Translations under genes and position numbers: made by a program
NCBI RefSeq assembly: GCF_013204855.1
Contig: NZ_JABMKZ010000048.1
Location: 1-47,202, forward strand
DNA length: 47,202 bases
DNA from: Paenibacillus alba
Lineage (GTDB): Bacteria > Bacillota > Bacilli > Paenibacillales > NBRC-103111
Reading direction: 5' to 3'
The notes under the pieces: model-generated
Databases searched by the model: none
Seen by the model: the letters and a program-made list of their open reading frames with translations, nothing else
What the model was told of the DNA's origin: nothing
Shown here: piece after piece, positions 24,411 through 32,070 of the stretch
Numbering within the stretch: position 1 is the stretch's first letter
Layout of the letters: the number at the start of each line of letters is the position of its first letter

Positions 24411-25274
24411 ATGGCGCAGTTATTTGATCCTAAGAATGATTTTGTGTTCAAAAAGATTTTCGGAAGTGAAGAAAATAAGGACGTGCTGCTTGCATTTTTG
24501 AACGAGACGTTGAAACACACGGAACGTGAAGCGTTAAGCGAAATCGTTCTGGTTAACCCGAATTTAGATAAAGATTCGCTGCAAGATAAGCTTTCTATTC
24601 TGGATGTTCGTGTTAAGACAAGCAGCGGTAAATACATTGATATAGAGATGCAGTTGTTTAATAAATACGATATTGAAAAACGAAGTTTGTATTTGTGGTC
24701 CAAATTGTACGAAGCACAGTTAAGTGAGGGACAAAAATATAAAGAACTGAATAAATGTATAACGATTAATATTCTGAATTACTCATTTTTGCCGGATACA
24801 CCTTACCATAGTATTTTCCAGCTTAGGGAGATTGCCACTCAGTTGCCGCTGATCGATGATATAGAGCTCCATTTCATTGAATTGCCTAAATTGAAGGAAA
24901 ACGCTGTGAGCCTAGAAGAAGGTTTGGTAAAATGGCTGCTGTTTCTGAAAGGAACCGAGAAGGCAAAGTGGGAGGTGCTGGCTATGAATGAACCGCAACT
25001 TCGTAAAGCGATGGATACCTTGGAGTTTTTAAGCCAGAATGAAGAGGCAAGAAGGCTGTATGAGATGAGGCAGAAGGCTTTGCATGATGAGGCTTCGATG
25101 CTTTATGGGGCAAGGGAAGAAGGTAAAGCAGAAGGTAAAGCAGAAGGTAAAGCTGAAGGTAAGTTCGAAGTGGCAAGGAATATGCTGGGTGAAGGCATCG
25201 CTGTTTCTCTGATTAGTAGAATGACGGGTTTATCTGAGCAGGAGATTGAGAGGTTGAAGGGGGAGCGGCATTAG
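24411..25274 (+). CDS. Rpn family PD-(D/E)XK nuclease / putative transposase (copy 1, full length)
   Basis: A 287-residue Rpn/PDDEXK_2-type protein. The N-terminus FDPKNDFVFKKIFGSEENKD is the family hallmark. The nuclease core follows with the Asp in LSILDVRV and the E-x-Q in IDIEMQLFNKYD, then KRSLYLWSKLY. A helical region from residue 192 ends in KAEG-type repeats and a short C-terminal helix GLSEQEIERLK. Rpn proteins in E. coli promote recA-independent recombination and have been linked to phage defence. Met192 (24984) has GGGAGGTG seven bases upstream, so a 96-residue C-terminal protein is likely made too. ATG 24411 is chosen; TTG or ATG starts from 24348 overlap the promoter. Neighbour copy 25298 duplicates its C-terminal part. 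Confidence 0.9.
   Translation: MAQLFDPKNDFVFKKIFGSEENKDVLLAFLNETLKHTEREALSEIVLVNPNLDKDSLQDKLSILDVRVKTSSGKYIDIEMQLFNKYDIEKRSLYLWSKLYEAQLSEGQKYKELNKCITINILNYSFLPDTPYHSIFQLREIATQLPLIDDIELHFIELPKLKENAVSLEEGLVKWLLFLKGTEKAKWEVLAMNEPQLRKAMDTLEFLSQNEEARRLYEMRQKALHDEASMLYGAREEGKAEGKAEGKAEGKFEVARNMLGEGIAVSLISRMTGLSEQEIERLKGERH
24970..24986 (+). promoter_or_regulatory. Internal ribosome site and ATG inside Rpn copy 1
   Basis: GGGAGGTG followed seven bases later by ATG 24984 lies in frame within the Rpn gene. Translation from here gives a 96-residue protein starting MNEPQLRKAMDTLEFLSQ and lacking the nuclease core. The same site is kept in the downstream partial copy. Confidence 0.65.
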
Positions 25275-25297
25275 AAGGATGGCGCAGCTACTCATGT

Positions 25298-25783
25298 TTG
25301 CCGGATGCGCATTACCATAGTATTTTCCAGCTTAGGGAGATTGCCACTCAGTTGCCGCTGATCGATGATATAGAGCTCCATTTTATTGAATTGCCTAAAT
25401 TGAAGGAAAACGCTGTGAGCCTTGAAGAAGATTTGGTGAAATGGCTGCTGTTTCTGAAAGGAACCGAGAAAGAAAAGTGGGAGGTGCTGGCTATGAATGA
25501 ACCGCAACTTCGTAAAGCGATGGATACCTTGGAGTTTTTAAGCCAGAATGATGAGGCAAGAAGGCTGTATGAGATGAGGCAGAAGGCTTTGCATGATGAG
25601 GTTTCGATGCTTTATGGGGCAAGGGAAGAAGGTAAAGCTGAAGGTAGAGCTGAAGGCAAAGCAGAAGGTAAATTCGAAGTAGCAAGGAATATGTTGGGTG
25701 AAGGCATCGCTGTTTCTCTAATTAGTAGAATGACGGGTTTATCTGAGCAGGAGATTGAGAGGTTGCAGGGGCAGCAACACTAG
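25298..25783 (+). CDS. C-terminal-only duplicate of Rpn copy 1
   Basis: This frame (161 residues from TTG 25298) repeats the C-terminal 55% of the preceding Rpn with few changes. Upstream, the leader GAAGGATGGCGCAGC of copy 1 is fused directly to the TACTCA...TTGCCGGAT region, so the whole nuclease core has been deleted after a tandem duplication. The internal GGGAGGTG plus ATG is intact at 25493 and would give a 96-residue protein that differs from the copy 1 C-terminus at only six positions (for example Glu to Asp, Ala to Val and ER to QQ). The reading frame is open throughout. It may be a remnant, or a free-standing antitoxin-like partner. The more likely start is ATG 25493. Confidence 0.75.
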   Translation: MPDAHYHSIFQLREIATQLPLIDDIELHFIELPKLKENAVSLEEDLVKWLLFLKGTEKEKWEVLAMNEPQLRKAMDTLEFLSQNDEARRLYEMRQKALHDEVSMLYGAREEGKAEGRAEGKAEGKFEVARNMLGEGIAVSLISRMTGLSEQEIERLQGQQH

Positions 25784-25853
25784 GACTGAATGTATACGGC
25801 AGAAGAACGTTTCTTATTTAATCAATACAGTCGTTGCATCCACTTTAATGTGT

Positions 25854-25902
25854 AAAAAAGGACTGTATAATTAGCCAGTGGCTAGTTATACAATCCTTTT
25901 TT
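25854..25902. terminator. Bidirectional terminator between the Rpn duplicate and comX
   Basis: AAAAAAGGACTGTATAA and TTATACAATCCTTTTTT pair, with TAGCCA/TGGCTA inside. It serves the convergent Rpn partial copy and the comX candidate, whose stop is 17 bases away. Confidence 0.88.
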
Positions 25903-25918
25903 ATTTGGTAGAATAAGA

Positions 25919-26119
25919 TTACCACCATTGACCATTGACAACATTTAATTCGCTTCGCACTGATGAAGTAGGGCCAGAGAATGTTTGCTGTACAGCAAGA
26001 GTTTCCTCTTTGGATAAAGCTAAATTAGCTAATTGAGGGGGATTTTGATGACGAATTTCATTTTGTTTCAAAGCAAAAATCATACCATGCAATTTTGGAT
26101 TTAATTGGATAAGTGACAT
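25919..26119 (-). CDS. comX: Candidate ComX-type quorum-sensing pheromone precursor
   Basis: A 66-residue peptide gene transcribed divergently from comP. It starts MSLIQLNPKLHGMIFALKQN and ends NVVNGQWW, with tandem Trp as the last two residues. ComX precursors are about 55-75 residues, are isoprenylated by ComQ on a Trp close to the C-terminus and are cut to a short peptide; a LSKEETLAVQQTF stretch also recalls the L..EE....I... region of known ComX. AAAGGGG lies nine bases upstream, and a TATAAT follows at the right place. Sequence of ComX is very variable, so the call rests on position, size and the Trp tail. Trp at the extreme end is unusual; known mature pheromones usually carry further residues after it. 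Confidence 0.72.
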   Translation of the reverse strand: MSLIQLNPKLHGMIFALKQNEIRHQNPPQLANLALSKEETLAVQQTFSGPTSSVRSELNVVNGQWW

Positions 26120-26143
26120 TGAGGGCAGCCCCTTTATTATTTT

Positions 26144-26172
26144 TTGATAAACATATTATATCAAATAATAGA
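26144..26172. promoter_or_regulatory. Divergent comX/comP promoters with inverted repeat
   Basis: TTGATA (26144-26149) and TATCAA (26159-26164) form an inverted repeat with nine bases between. On the minus strand TATAAT (26155-26160) is the comX -10, with CTCACA as a weak -35 at 26178-26183. On the plus strand TTGATA with TAATAG at 26166-26171 could serve comP. B. subtilis ComA binds TTGCGG-N4-CCGCAA, so this repeat is a plausible but different operator for the ComA-like regulator. Confidence 0.5.
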
Positions 26173-26188
26173 AAAGATGTGAGAGAGT

Positions 26189-28513
26189 TTGAAAAAGAAA
26201 TCTAAGTATGCAATAGGAGCAGGAATAACTCTATATATCGTATTGCAGATTTGGTGTTCGTATATTACTTTTCATTTTCCATTTATGGGAATTAATTTGG
26301 AATTAACCTCCGAGAAACAATGGGTAATAAAAGAACTTGATGGAGAAAGTGCTAGTTTAAAGTTGAATGTTCAGATTGGGGATGTTATTGAGCTTGTGGA
26401 TGGCAAGTTGCCTGAGAATAATATTATTATTCAGAAGTGGAGGGCAGTTGAGCAAGCTCATACTATTCGGATTTCCAGAAATGGGATCCAACATGATATT
26501 AACTTAAATTCACAAAGTCATATTGGCTATGATGCAGTTCCACTTTTTGAAGAGCTTGTGTGTTTATTTATGGCAATCTTGCTTTTCACAAAAATGAAGC
26601 GTTCTCCCTCTGCACGGTTGCTCGGGGTTGTTTTTCTGACAATGGCTATTATTAATATGAGTCATGGTGCTTCTATAAGAGGAGATACCATTGGTAAGTT
26701 GCTGATTACAAGTTTAATGATGTTGTTGCCTGTTCTTTTTTTGCAATTTTTGGTTGTATTTTTCAAGGAGAAGGGCGGCATTTTGTTGCCAACTCGAATG
26801 TTAAAATATTTATATGCCGTTGTGATAGTAGCGATCTGCTTAAGAGGTTCATACTTTTTCCCGACTATGTCTTTGTTATATCAATATGATGGCTCTATAA
26901 CCCTTGGATTCTTTGTTTTCGGTTTCATTTTAAACGTTTATATGCTAACGATTCTATATGTGAGATTTGGTAAACAAAAGTCTCATATGTCTAGTATAAT
27001 TAGGAGTGTCTGGTTATCGTGGCTAATCTCTTTTTTGCCAATTATCTGTTTTAGTTTTTTACCACAACTAATTACGGGACAACGGATTTTAAATGGTGTA
27101 TTTACAAGTTGGGTTATTTTGTTATTCCCTATATCGTTTGTTTACTTAATCGCCTCAAATCAGATATATGATATTGGTTTGGTTATTCGTAGGTTTATAT
27201 TTGCAGGTCTCATGTCAGCTATTCCCGTTAGTTTGTTTACGGGAGCCTATGTCTTCTTATTCAGCCAAGAAATACACGAGAAACAAATTTTATTTGTTTT
27301 CGCCGGTTCTCTTATTTTAGTATCAACAATGCTCTATGCAGCAGAATATTGGACAACGCGTCTGGAACCATTCCTGTTCCCAAGGAAATTTATTCTACAA
27401 TCTGCCCTTAAGAAAATTTCGAAAAATTTAGGATCCATCTCCAACTTGCGAGAGTTGAAAGAAATTATACTCGTTGATATTGTAAATACACTTCAGGTGC
27501 TTGGAGGAGCTATTGTTTTTCGGCATAAGGATGATACAGAAATTATTTACCATGGTGAAATTGATACGTTAGAAATCGAAAAATTAGTTAATTCGTCAAA
27601 TTTGCTTGAACATCCGAACTATACCTGTATTGAGATGATGGGACATGAAGCTTATACAGGTTATTTAATCATGGCACGTAAAAAGACGAATACACATATT
27701 GCCCAGGAGGAGAAGCAATGGTTACAGCTTATTACCTCATATTTGGAAGTTAGCTTGGAAAATGTTCATTTGATACGTAAATTAACGGTCAATTTACAGC
27801 GGTTTGCTAGTCAGCTTCCTCATGAAGCTGCTGCTCAAGATATTCAATGGTTTAGGAAAGTGATGTTTGAATTGCAGGAAGAGGAACGGATACGTATTGC
27901 AACTGACCTGCATGATACGACTATGCAAGATCTTTTTTTTCTCAAAAGGAGACTGTCTACGCTAGCTGACAAAGCCACTTTACACAAGTCAGATCAGGAA
28001 CAGTTAAATAATATGAATAACTTTGTAGATATGATTAATGCCAGTTTACGGCAAAGTTGTTTTGAGTTGAATCCTCATTTACTAAAAGAAGTAGGTTTAA
28101 TACAAACTCTTAAAATGTATATTGAAAAGGAGGCTTATTCGACACCGTTCGAACTTATCTTTGAAGTCGGCTCCTCTTCCTTTATTGAAAGCAAGGATCT
28201 TCCTACCAAACGCCACATTTTTCGAATTGTGCAAGAATTACTTAATAACGCGAAGAAGCATTCTCAAGCTACTAAAGTGACCATGAAAATGGATGAAACC
28301 AATCATTTCTTTTATATGAATTATGAAGATAATGGCGTTGGATTTAATGATAATAAGGAGCCTCAATTAGAAATAGGTGCCTCTGGAATGGGAATTGAAC
28401 AAATGCGCAGCAGAGTTTTGCATATGGGTGGGCAGATGGATTGCCTTACACAGCGAGGGAGCGGAACAATATTTAAAATCAGAATTCCAATTGAGGAGGT
28501 CATTTCTGCATGA
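26189..28513 (+). CDS. comP: ComP-like membrane sensor histidine kinase
   Basis: This 774-residue protein is close in size and layout to B. subtilis ComP (769). A first membrane helix is followed by an extracellular PDZ-like segment (residues 40-105, around LNVQIGDVIELVDGKLPEN). Then come about eight more membrane helices to residue 400 and a GAF-like linker. The kinase core is HisKA_3 type: RIATDLHDTTMQDLFF with the phospho-acceptor His575, and an HATPase with NNAKKHSQATKV and GIEQMRSRV. It should sense the extracellular pheromone and phosphorylate the regulator encoded next, which overlaps by four bases. Start is TTG 26189 with a modest purine-rich site. The gene is conspicuously AT-rich. 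Confidence 0.9.
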   Translation: MKKKSKYAIGAGITLYIVLQIWCSYITFHFPFMGINLELTSEKQWVIKELDGESASLKLNVQIGDVIELVDGKLPENNIIIQKWRAVEQAHTIRISRNGIQHDINLNSQSHIGYDAVPLFEELVCLFMAILLFTKMKRSPSARLLGVVFLTMAIINMSHGASIRGDTIGKLLITSLMMLLPVLFLQFLVVFFKEKGGILLPTRMLKYLYAVVIVAICLRGSYFFPTMSLLYQYDGSITLGFFVFGFILNVYMLTILYVRFGKQKSHMSSIIRSVWLSWLISFLPIICFSFLPQLITGQRILNGVFTSWVILLFPISFVYLIASNQIYDIGLVIRRFIFAGLMSAIPVSLFTGAYVFLFSQEIHEKQILFVFAGSLILVSTMLYAAEYWTTRLEPFLFPRKFILQSALKKISKNLGSISNLRELKEIILVDIVNTLQVLGGAIVFRHKDDTEIIYHGEIDTLEIEKLVNSSNLLEHPNYTCIEMMGHEAYTGYLIMARKKTNTHIAQEEKQWLQLITSYLEVSLENVHLIRKLTVNLQRFASQLPHEAAAQDIQWFRKVMFELQEEERIRIATDLHDTTMQDLFFLKRRLSTLADKATLHKSDQEQLNNMNNFVDMINASLRQSCFELNPHLLKEVGLIQTLKMYIEKEAYSTPFELIFEVGSSSFIESKDLPTKRHIFRIVQELLNNAKKHSQATKVTMKMDETNHFFYMNYEDNGVGFNDNKEPQLEIGASGMGIEQMRSRVLHMGGQMDCLTQRGSGTIFKIRIPIEEVISA

Positions 28514-29142
28514 GTGAGGCAGTCAAAACCCTTGTTGTTGATGATCATCCACTATTTGCACGTGCGACTAAGGCCTTACTGGAGCAAATAGAGCGAATCG
28601 AGGTTATTGGTATCGCTAGCAACGCCAAGCAATGTTTGGAACAAGTTGAGCTTCATCAACCAGGGCTTATCTTTCTTGATTACCAGTTGCCGGACAAGTC
28701 GGGCACAGAAGTTGCCGCGGAAATTAAACGTAAGTATCCGGATATTCATATTGTTATTTTTACGGGAATCGAATTGAGAGGAATATTTAACAAACTGATT
28801 AAAATTAAAGTTAGTGGCGTGTTGTCCAAAGAGTCGAGTGAGCGGACAATCAAAAATATGGTGAATTGTATTTTGGAAGGCTACACGATGCTTCCTATTG
28901 CTTTCTTTCATCAAATGGATTTGACAGAGTCGCTTGTTCAAGAAAGCTTCCTCTTGGTAGAGGAAGAGATTCTTATGATGAACATGTTGGTAAAAGGAGC
29001 TACGCATGATCAAATTGCCGATCAAATTTTTATGAGTAAGCGAACAGTCGATAATTACTTACGCAAAATCTATGATAAATTAGGCGTGAAATCTAGAACA
29101 GAAGCACTTGAGAAGTTTATTAAAAGTAAATACTACTCGTAG
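28510..29142 (+). CDS. comA: ComA-like NarL/LuxR-family response regulator
   Basis: A 210-residue response regulator, similar in length to ComA (214). The receiver has VVDDHPLF and the phosphorylation site in IFLDYQLPDKSG (Asp57). The C-terminal LuxR-type helix-turn-helix includes ATHDQIADQIFMSKRTVDNYLRKIY, written here as the clearest part. It starts in the ATGA overlap with comP, which implies a cognate pair. By analogy it would be phosphorylated by ComP and act on promoters such as the inverted repeat near 26144. An exact ComA orthology is inferred from context; NarL-family regulators are numerous. Confidence 0.88.
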   Translation: MSEAVKTLVVDDHPLFARATKALLEQIERIEVIGIASNAKQCLEQVELHQPGLIFLDYQLPDKSGTEVAAEIKRKYPDIHIVIFTGIELRGIFNKLIKIKVSGVLSKESSERTIKNMVNCILEGYTMLPIAFFHQMDLTESLVQESFLLVEEEILMMNMLVKGATHDQIADQIFMSKRTVDNYLRKIYDKLGVKSRTEALEKFIKSKYYS

Positions 29143-29163
29143 ACGTAAGCAGGAGGAAAGAAT

Positions 29164-30084
29164 TTGCACCAGGACATTCAGGAACACATGTATCGCATGG
29201 TTGATGATTATGTCTATGTCGAAGATTTAAATGGACTGCTTAAATCTTTTATCGCAGACAAAGGACAAGAACAGAGTTCGTGGGCGAGAATCACGTTCTG
29301 TACTCATTACATGTTAGGTGGAGATTCACCTCATATTGAACGCTTTGCAGCTGTAACGGAGCTGATTAATCTAACGTTGGATATTATCGATGATCTGCAG
29401 GATCAAGACCAGACAGACAAGCCATGGATGAAAGCTCCCCAAGCTACAACGTTAAATACTGTACTGGCGATGATTATGGGAGTTGTTGGCGAGTTGGGTC
29501 AGTTACAGGTTAACGGTAAGATGCTGTTTGAAGCCACTCAAATTATCGCGCGATCCATCAATGGACAGCACAAAGATATAATCAACGCGTCAGTGTCAGT
29601 GGATGACTATCTGATCATGACACAAGAAAAATCAGGCTCTCTATTCCGATTGGCTTGTTTTATGGGGTATTTATCGCTGGAGTGTCCAGACGAAACGATT
29701 GAGCAGCTTCATGAACTGGCGGATTGCATAGGACTCATCCATCAGATCCAGAACGATATGCGAGATCTCGTGCGATATGATGTGAAGAATGATTTGTACT
29801 TTAAAAAGCGCACACTGCCCATTCTATATCTACTCTCCATAGAAGATGAAGCCTTCAAACCATTAAAAGACTACTACGCAGGTAAAATTACCGCTGATTC
29901 TCTTCTTCACGACAAAGAAGCCTTCAACCAAATGATTCATGATTCCGGATGTTTGGAATACTCGCGGGTCGTGCAATCCATCTGTTTGCAAAAAGCAGAG
30001 GAGATCTACGCAAAGCTGCAAGCAGCCTCGCCTTGGAAAGAAAAATTTAGAGAAATTACCTATGGAGACTTCCTGCATGCATAG
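29164..30084 (+). CDS. comQ: ComQ-like isoprenyl transferase
   Basis: A 306-residue polyprenyl synthetase-like protein, the size of ComQ (about 300). The two metal-binding aspartate motifs are visible: DDLQD at residues 76-80 and NDMRD at 197-201. ComQ transfers a farnesyl or geranyl group to a Trp of ComX during maturation and export. TTG 29164 is preceded by AGGAGG seven bases away. It follows comA by 21 bases in the same direction. In Bacillus the order is comQ-X-P-A; here it is comX facing comP-comA-comQ. Standard prenyl diphosphate synthases have DDxxD in the second motif too, which differs here. Confidence 0.88.
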   Translation: MHQDIQEHMYRMVDDYVYVEDLNGLLKSFIADKGQEQSSWARITFCTHYMLGGDSPHIERFAAVTELINLTLDIIDDLQDQDQTDKPWMKAPQATTLNTVLAMIMGVVGELGQLQVNGKMLFEATQIIARSINGQHKDIINASVSVDDYLIMTQEKSGSLFRLACFMGYLSLECPDETIEQLHELADCIGLIHQIQNDMRDLVRYDVKNDLYFKKRTLPILYLLSIEDEAFKPLKDYYAGKITADSLLHDKEAFNQMIHDSGCLEYSRVVQSICLQKAEEIYAKLQAASPWKEKFREITYGDFLHA

Positions 30085-30132
30085 AAGCTCACGTTACTGT
30101 TCCTGAATTCGGACGGTAATGTGAGCTTTTTT
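30085..30132. terminator. Terminator of comPAQ
   Basis: AAGCTCAC-G-TTAC and GTAA-T-GTGAGCTT pair, followed by TTTTT. It lies at the comQ stop and also before the end of the convergent membrane protein gene. Confidence 0.85.
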
Positions 30133-30144
30133 ACATGGATGGAG

Positions 30145-30920
30145 TTACCTGCGAATGCGCTGGTAGTCACTCATGAAAGCAAGCTGTAAAGCGGCACTGA
30201 CGATGTCATACAAGATAAGAAGAACGAGGAAAAGGAGGGGCAGCCAAAGCGTATTAACAAGTAAACCAGCTATGAGGTTAAAAAGAATCGCGGCGCCGAT
30301 AAGCGGCAGTGTGTTTGGCGTTCGGTTCTCAAAAGCTATGCGCGCGAACGGATAAGGGCTTGAGGAAGGGAGCAGTCTTCTGCGACAAGACTTAATTCAA
30401 GAAAAAGGAAGCGTATGCGAAGCAATAGATAGATCAGTATCATAAATATGGCACCAGCGATTTGAAGAATGGCTGTCAAAATCCCCCCTATTATGAACAG
30501 GGGAATCATGATGAGAAGATTTAATAAGATAAATCTGATGAAAAATTTAACCCCATACATAACCAACTTTTCTAATGAAAGCTTTCGTTGATTGACGGCC
30601 TCGTGCAGCAAACCTACATATCCTCCCTGTAGAAAGGCTTGAACGATGAGAAAGAAGATGAGGAACAACAAGTTGTTAATCAAGTGTGAAGCACTGAAAC
30701 TGCTGCCGACAAGCTGCACGGACCCTGGCAGGAAGCCTTGCTCGGAAACAGCGTTTATCGAGGGCAATCCCATCTGCAGCGAAAACTTGAAGGTAAGATG
30801 CGGGCTGCCATGGAAGCCATAAAGCGCCGCGCCTACCAGTATTGTCAATACATCCATAATAACCGGGATGAGAACAAGCAGTGGAAATTTAAATAGTTTT
30901 CCAAATGTTGCGGATATCAA
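30145..30920 (-). pseudogene. Multi-pass membrane protein gene, frameshifted near its 3' end
   Basis: The main frame from TTG 30920 (GAGGAGG eight bases upstream) encodes MISATFGKLFKFPLLVLIP and several hydrophobic helices, then stops at 30336 after LIRSRA. In a different frame the protein plainly continues: IAFENRTPNTLPLIGAAILF, two more helices and DYQRIRR before TAA at 30145. The break lies in a TCGCGCGCATA run; removing one CG restores SRIAFENRT and a protein of about 257 residues. This is a two-base slip, a true lesion, or a sequencing error. Upstream in-frame codons to 31034 lie in the promoter region of the opposing Rpn gene. I do not recognise the family. Confidence 0.78.
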
Positions 30921-31040
30921 GTGTAATTCCTCCTCAGCGAACTCCTCTTCTTTTACGTGGAAGAACTTGGAAAAGTTGCGTTTTTTTCGTGATATAGTTC
31001 GTATTTGTGGGGAGTTCATATGCCTCAACCCCATCGATCA

Positions 31041-31049
31041 TGATATAAT
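31041..31049 (+). promoter_or_regulatory. Extended -10 promoter of the second Rpn gene
   Basis: TGATATAAT is a strong extended -10, preceded by ATCA as TCATGATATAAT, and lies 30 bases before the ATG. No good -35 is seen, as expected for extended -10 promoters. Confidence 0.55.
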
Positions 31050-31078
31050 AAGATAGGAGAAGGAATGGAGTTGGTGGT

Positions 31079-31948
31079 ATGTTCGATAGACTTGACCCGA
31101 AAGTAGATTTTGTATTTAAGCGTATTTTCGGAGTGGAAGAGAATAAAGACGTACTGCTCGATTTTTTGAATGTAGCGTTAAGGGAAAGCGAGCCGCAGCC
31201 ATTGACCGACATTCACATTCTGAATCCCTACATCGATAAAAATGCTTTGCACGATAAACAGTCCATTCTGGACATACATGCCCGCACGGCGGATGGGAAG
31301 CAAGTGAATATTGAAATTCAATTGTTTAACCGTTACGACATTGAGAAGCGGACTTTGTATTATTGGAGCAAAATGTACGCTAGCCAACTAGAAGAAGGAC
31401 AAAAATATAAAGAGCTCAAAAAGACGATTACCATTAATATTTTAAACTTTAAATTTATTCCTAATGAGCGTTATTATAATTTGTTTCATTTGAGGGAAGA
31501 TCATATGGGACTCGTGCTGACGGATCATATTGAGATTCATTTCATGGAGCTTCCCAAGCTAGAGGAGCAGAAAGTCAGGATCTCGGACAAATTAGTCAAA
31601 TGGCTGTTGTTCTTAAAAGGTGTGGACAAACCAGAAGTATGGGAGGAGATTTCGATGAACGAACCGGCTTTGCAAAAGGCGATGGATACGCTCGAATTTC
31701 TGAGTCAGAATGAAGAGGCTAGAAGGCTTTATGAAATGAGGCAAAAAGCGCTGCATGACGAAGCCTCGATGATTGATGGGGCTAGGGAAGAGGGCAGGCA
31801 AGAGGGAATGCAAAAGGGTATGCATAAGAGCAAAATCGAAATAGCCAAGAATTTGCTCGGCATGGCCTTCGACGTAGCTCAGGTAATAGAGGCAACGGGA
31901 TTATCTAAAGATGAAGTTCAAAGATTAAAAGATGAATTGATGCAGTAG
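31079..31948 (+). CDS. Rpn family PD-(D/E)XK nuclease / putative transposase (copy 2, full length)
   Basis: A 289-residue paralogue of the protein at 24411, about half identical by eye. It has LDPKVDFVFKRIFGVEENKD at the start, the catalytic-type Asp in QSILDIHA and the E-x-Q in VNIEIQLFNRYD. The C-terminal region has EEGRQEGMQKGMHKSKIE instead of KAEG repeats. Met193 (31655) is preceded by GGGAGGAG six bases away, so a 97-residue C-terminal product MNEPALQKAMDTLEFLSQ... is likely also made. A second, degraded copy follows after the terminator. Both Rpn loci flank the com genes. E. coli Rpn are a different Pfam but share the fold. Confidence 0.9.
   Translation: MFDRLDPKVDFVFKRIFGVEENKDVLLDFLNVALRESEPQPLTDIHILNPYIDKNALHDKQSILDIHARTADGKQVNIEIQLFNRYDIEKRTLYYWSKMYASQLEEGQKYKELKKTITINILNFKFIPNERYYNLFHLREDHMGLVLTDHIEIHFMELPKLEEQKVRISDKLVKWLLFLKGVDKPEVWEEISMNEPALQKAMDTLEFLSQNEEARRLYEMRQKALHDEASMIDGAREEGRQEGMQKGMHKSKIEIAKNLLGMAFDVAQVIEATGLSKDEVQRLKDELMQ
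31641..31657 (+). promoter_or_regulatory. Internal ribosome site and ATG inside Rpn copy 2
   Basis: GGGAGGAG and ATG 31655, six bases apart and in frame, stand at the position equivalent to that in copy 1 (before MNEP). It would allow translation of a 97-residue C-terminal protein from within the gene. Confidence 0.65.
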
Positions 31949-31959
31949 TTACACCAGAG

Positions 31960-31987
31960 ACCGTCTCATAGTAGGACGGTTTTTTTC
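31960..31987 (+). terminator. Terminator of Rpn copy 2
   Basis: ACCGT-C and GACGGT-like arms (ACCGTCTCATAGTAGGACGGT) are followed by TTTTTTC. A similar terminator follows the truncated copy, so the duplication seems to have included it. Confidence 0.8.
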
Positions 31988-32070
31988 TTCTCGATATTTC
32001 GGATAAATTTATCAAATGACTGTTGTTCTTAAAAAACGTGAACAAACCAGAAATAGGGGAGGAGATTTCG

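Noticed and set aside
30173..30355. 60-residue plus-strand frame
   Set aside because: It runs opposite the broken 3' part of the membrane protein gene, which explains the coding signal.
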